Positions 60,261 through 64,000 of a stretch of DNA of 64,000 bases are shown in pieces. Where the stretch lies: positions 62,127,601-62,191,600 of the forward strand of contig NC_072894.1 in NCBI RefSeq assembly GCF_027943255.1, written 5' to 3'. Source of the stretch: Anastrepha obliqua. Lineage: Eukaryota > Arthropoda > Insecta > Diptera > Tephritidae. Under the pieces are notes generated by a model, which was given only the letters and a program-made list of their open reading frames with translations, made no database searches and had not been told where the DNA came from. The position numbers were made by a program, and so were the translations under genes. Each line of letters starts with the position of its first letter. The stretch's first letter is position 1.

Positions 60261-61422
60261 CTTCACAGTAGCAGCCACTCATGTTGAAAATAATTGCGAA
60301 GCTGTGGCCAATAAGAGATCGTTATTCGGCTCCCAGGGAGTTTGACAGAATCAGCTGATAGGCTGACGTAACTGGGGTAACGAAGCGGTTAGTTTACAAA
60401 AAAATATAAGATTGTGTTACTGGTATACGAAAAAAGTCAACCAATGACACTTCATTGCCACCTGAACAACGACTGATTGGACGAGTGTGTAAAATGCATA
60501 TTATCGTGCAGGATTCGGGTGCCGAGTCCCCCGAGACAGGGCAACTGAAGTTCCCCTCACAATTTTCCTTTTCACCATAGTTGCGTACTATACTTCGTCA
60601 AACAAGCGTCGCGTTGTTTATCGAATTTTTGCAATCTGCTGTGGGAAAAAGATAAATGTCACCATTTTTTAACAAAATAACAGCAATTATAAGACAATTA
60701 CCACCAGCCCAAATACTTAAATTACACCAATATCGAAAGCTTGTCGGTGCTTTCACTCATTCAGTAAAAGTGATAAAAAAGGTAGGAAAAAAATTAAATA
60801 AAACATAGTATTCTTCAATAATTTTATTTTTAGCAAATCTTTTTAATATTAAGAGTAAAATTAAATTTTATTGACTACCAGACAATTATCTATTTTTTTT
60901 TAAATTAATAAATATCTCATATGCATTGCTCTTGTTTCTATTAATCATACTAATTCGATCCCGTATACAATTTAGTAACGTACTAGTTTCCAGTGGTCAA
61001 CATCGCGGTGTAAAATTCATCACATGATTACATGAAAAAGTGCATAAATGGCACTAGTTGGTACTAGTGATTTTTCTGAAGAGTCTTAATATGATTAATG
61101 TGTAGTGGTATTCCAAAGCTATGGCAGCTAATGACCAAACTGCCGCGTTGTACGGCTAATCAGCCAAAATGTCAATATTAGTGGCATTCAATTACCCAAA
61201 TGCGTGGTAGTTGAATTCAACAACAATTTTTAGGATAGGTGAGAAATCGTTAATTTCGAAATAAAGTGAAACCATCGATTAAATATTTGCAATGACACGA
61301 AACTGTTGTTGTTTGCTCAATAAAATTGTGTCGCCTAGTAGGGGATTGAAATTCTGCACTTATTATGCATGTGAACGAGTATGTTATACGTACACACATA
61401 CATACTAAAATAAAATAAATAA
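60261..61422. other. Dynein intron, unassigned part
   Basis: No gene recognised. 60300-60620 is less AT-rich than the surroundings and may be an unrecognised repeat. Confidence 0.35.
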
Positions 61423-61715
61423 TTGGCGCGTACACTTCTGTCAGGCGTTTGACCGAGCTCCTCCTAACATTTGTGGCGTGCGTTTTGATATTGTTTCACA
61501 AATGGAGGGACTTAAAGTTTTAAGCCGAGTCTGAACGGCAAATGGTTTTTTTTTATGAGTAGCTCTTTCAAAGCAGAAATACATTCGCAGGTTTGCCATT
61601 GCCTGCCGTGGGTCGAACGCTATTAGAAACAGATTTTTTTTCGTTTTGCTTTTTCATGCACGGAGATTCGAACATCGACACTCCCGAATGGTAGTCACGC
61701 ACCAATGGTATATCA
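61423..61715 (-). repeat. tRNA-derived SINE, full-length minus-strand copy
   Basis: Read on the minus strand it starts with the worn head (TTGGTGCGTGACTACCATTC, box B-like GTTCGAATCTCCGTG) and runs through the body to GTGTACGCGCCAATTAT with an AT-rich tail at 61400-61422. Confidence 0.85.
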
Positions 61716-62026
61716 TTAAAAGCCGGTGCCATTTGATTATTTTAGGCTCTGCTGCCTTTATCTAAATCTGAAGACTGAGATACAGTTATGCCGAAAGAGT
61801 TCATTGCGACACCATTAGTTATTTTAATTTGGATACAGAGCTTGACAATGAGGGTGACGATTATTGAATGATTATGACTGAAGTGAGCTTCAAGGCATAA
61901 GAAAACCCGAGTAGAATGAATTTAATCTTTCATCGTATGAACTTAGAAAAACTTGAAACCTTAATTTTGAAAAAATCGAACTATAAATTTGTTGGATGAA
62001 GAATTATGATACTTTAATTGCTATTG

Positions 62027-62145
62027 GCGGCCGCCGTAGCCAAACCGAATACATAACACCAAAATGAATAAAAAGTTTTTTCTAATAGCAGTCGCCCCTC
62101 GACAGGCAATGACAAGCCTCCGAGTGTATTTCTGCTATATTGTAG
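62027..62145 (+). repeat. tRNA-derived SINE, partial
   Basis: GGCGGCCGCCGTAGCCAAAC then AACACCAAAATGAA, TCTAATAGCAGTCGCCCCTC and GAGTGTATTTCTGCTAT. Most of the tRNA-like head is deleted, and the 3' half is missing. Confidence 0.75.
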
Positions 62146-62297
62146 ATCATCAAAGAATTTTGGATCACCTTAGCTCTAAGAATCGGAATTACCTTTTAGC
62201 ATTTATATATGTACCTAATTTTCGATGGACTTAGGGTTTAGCAACCTGATCATTATTTATAATTAAATTAATACAAATTGTTCGTGCCTAATCCTCT

Positions 62298-62540
62298 GAT
62301 GGGTGTTCGCGTGAAACCTTTCTCAAACTTGTGGCGTGCGTCCTGATATTATTCCACAAATGAAGAAACCAGAAGTTTTAAGCCGCCGTTTTTTATTAAC
62401 GACAGAAATACACTCAGATGTTTGCCATTGTTTCCAGATTGGGCAGCCGCTATTAGAAAAAAACAGTGGGTTTTGAATTCGGGTCCTAACGTAATGGTAA
62501 CCATACGCAAACCTATGTGTACCGATACGGCGGTGACCTG
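62298..62540 (-). repeat. tRNA-derived SINE, diverged minus-strand copy
   Basis: Minus strand: GGTCACCGCCGTATCGGTAC at the head, TTCTAATAGCGGCTGCCCAA and ACATCTGAGTGTATTTCTGT in the body, CCACAAGTTTGAGAAAGG near the 3' end. Older than its neighbours. Confidence 0.7.
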
Positions 62541-62896
62541 AAAATAGATATGTAAATTAGGAAAATTCTGCTTAAAATTTTAGAAAACTAACTTACCAAA
62601 AGCCCGGACAATTATAATGCAAATACACTACCTGAGAGCGAAATAGTTTTAGTTGAAAGTTGTGTTAAAAACGTTTTCTAAAAACCGGGTCCTTACCATT
62701 AGTATTGATATACTTACATATTATATATAAGTGTGGAAGCGTGATGTGCGTTATAAATATTTCTTGACTGCACAATCGATCGAAACAAGAATTTTGGTAC
62801 TACTTATGCGTTCTTATGTGTACATATGTACTTATATAAACATACTCGTATATGCACTTGCGTAAATACAGTTTTGTTTAAATTGTTAATACTCAC

Positions 62897-63057
62897 CAAT
62901 CAATCGTGCAGCAGTTTATCAATGATGGATACATTCTTAAACGCTCCTTGAAGGAGTCACCAATCGGTGAAAATGCCAATGCTATATGTAATTGCTCACG
63001 TATTCTTTCGATGAAGTATGCATACATCTCTGCGGGGGAATTATCAATGTGTCTCGC
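62897..63057 (-). CDS. Dynein heavy chain exon: end of AAA4
   Basis: First visible exon, about 53 codons. It contains the family motif SPIGDSFKERLRMYPSLIN and ends in ACG ATT GAT TG before GTGAGT, giving TIDW across the junction. This is the segment between AAA4 and the stalk. The donor end is firm. The acceptor end is less sure: I used CACAG at 63058-63060, preceded by a CTGAC branch-like motif but with no real pyrimidine tract. The frame stays open only about 25 bases further upstream. Confidence 0.85.
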
Positions 63058-63060
63058 CTG

Positions 63061-64000
63061 TGCGTCAGTCAACCCGCATTTGTGTCAAAAATTGCCCAAA
63101 GCGCAGGAGGCGAATCAATTTTTGTTGGAGTTGTAGTAAAATATATATAATATATATATATATGGATGCATGCGTGTGTGTATGTGTGTAAATATTTGTG
63201 GTTCCGTTGTGTGTAGTTGCATGTATTTTATTTGCAGGAAATTATCAGCAGCATCGACGTCAGTGGCAGTTGCAGAGCGTTAGCCAAGTTCGCAAGTAGG
63301 AAGATGCATCATTCAATAATGCAGTTGAAATATGAATTGATTGTGAGTCGCTCAACGATGTGGAGCAGAAGAGCAGCGCACCATTCCAGCGGGGCAAGTT
63401 GAGTGGCAGGCATGCAATGCATTCAGGACGGAAGATGTGCAAATGGAATTCCCACAGTAGTGTGAAGTGACAACAGCCATGGCAATGGCAACGGCAGTGG
63501 TAGTAGCGGCAGTAGCGGCAGCAGTCGTAGACAGAAATTCAGGATGAAGTCAACAGAATTATAAAGCAGGTTAAAGGAAGTTGAATTGTACCGGCCAAGC
63601 AAGTAACCGACATTTGTCATTCGATGGTCCGCAAATGACCGACATGGGAGTGGCAATAGGGCAGGAAGACGGAAATGAATGTGTTACCGGAAATATAGCA
63701 AACATGTTGCAGTATGTGTAGCAACAATTTGTTATTGTACAGTTTGTATAAGCAATTATTGTTGTTCTCAATGCAATTGCTGAATTTATATTTACTGTTT
63801 TTGTTGTTATTGCATTTATTTCGAACTCAAATCGAGTCGTAGCTTATTATTGTAATAACTCCCAAATGATGCGATTAAAGACTCTGTGGTAGGAGTAATA
63901 ATAACTCACGTCAACAACTTCTGGTTACCAAAAATATTGCAAACACTAAAGACCCTTCGGTTAAAAAAATAGTAATAAAAGAAAAAATTTAATAATCCGA
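63061..64000. other. Upstream dynein intron, unassigned
   Basis: Contains a TA/TG microsatellite at about 63140-63195 and a CAACGGCAGTGGTAG-type repeat near 63480-63520. No further dynein exon or other gene recognised. Confidence 0.4.

Larger units (their letters stand above)
19618..63057 (-). other. Axonemal dynein heavy chain gene, partial (11 exons, AAA4 end to AAA6)
   Basis: This is the host gene of the window: a motor subunit of a ciliary/flagellar inner dynein arm, which uses ATP to slide axonemal microtubules. Eleven minus-strand exons were delimited by GT/AG sites and all ten junctions keep the reading frame, giving 884 codons without a stop. The order is the AAA4 end, stalk coiled coil 1, microtubule-binding domain, coiled coil 2, AAA5 and the start of AAA6, as in the family. 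Phrases such as NCCTIDWF, MVEDFWGPS, QANKWIKN, LRNPHY and NVCRSLFEKDKL place it with DNAH3/7/12-type single-headed dyneins; the fly relatives would be Dhc36C or Dhc62B, and I cannot choose between them. Both gene ends are off-window or unseen. Introns (from the 5' side) are 7411, 103, 66, 4822, 65, 11542, 291, 10816, 3160 and 2512 bp, and the long ones are full of transposons. Confidence 0.95.

Noticed and set aside
19618..63057. Assignment to a Y-linked kl dynein gene
   Set aside because: Large introns are suggestive, but the sequence matches the DNAH3/7/12 group, not the outer-arm or 1-beta types, and linkage cannot be read from sequence alone.
63423..63656. Minus-strand frame with LLPLLPLPLPLP repeats
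   Set aside because: The repetitive reading comes from a simple GGCAGTAGC-type DNA repeat.
1..64000. CRISPR array, operon, riboswitch or bacterial insertion sequence
   Set aside because: No evenly spaced direct repeats with unique spacers, no co-directional compact genes; the DNA is plainly eukaryotic.

Overview
The window is a piece of an animal genome, best explained as a higher dipteran and probably a tephritid-like fruit fly. The inference rests on AT-rich non-coding DNA, GT-AG introns, a fly-like axonemal dynein gene, and a repeat load dominated by Tc1/mariner elements, LINE fragments, a tRNA-derived SINE, a Helitron and a Transib. There are no operons, bacterial genes, CRISPR arrays or free-standing RNA genes.

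The only host protein-coding gene I can support is an axonemal dynein heavy chain on the minus strand. Eleven exons between 63057 and 19618 join in frame across every junction (2652 nt, 884 codons). They run from the end of AAA4 through the stalk, the microtubule-binding domain, AAA5 and into AAA6. The match is to the single-headed inner-arm DNAH3/7/12 group. The N-terminal part (tail, linker, AAA1-3 and most of AAA4) and the C-terminus lie outside the window. Introns range from 65 bp to 11.5 kb, and the large ones are packed with transposons.

Region by region. 1-2768 shows nothing recognisable. 2769-5875 is a 3.1-kb DNA transposon with about 475-bp near-identical terminal inverted repeats and a broken, spliced gene of an unclassified family. 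6-19.4 kb holds mariner/Tc1 relics, LINE tails and SINEs; if the dynein gene continues downstream it does so through, or beyond, this stretch. 19.6-63.1 kb is the dynein gene. Its introns carry a large foldback element (21.6-22.3 kb), several mariner/Tc1 derivatives, a second foldback (27.6-28.1 kb), LINE pieces with RNase H domains, a Helitron end (37.5 kb), a hairpin MITE (48.7-48.9 kb), and at 50.8-53.9 kb a mariner interrupted by a Transib transposon.

The most interesting object is that Transib (51574-53639). It is flanked by a perfect CGACG duplication and starts and ends with CACAGTG. At both ends the heptamer is followed by a shared CGGCCAWAAAT block, at 23 bp on one side and 12 bp on the other, which is the geometry of V(D)J recombination signals. 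Its transposase is reduced to a RAG1-core-like C-terminal half, split by one intron.

All calls come from reading the sequence and from remembered family features. Nothing was searched or aligned by computer, so family names for decayed repeats and the exact edges of relics are approximate.
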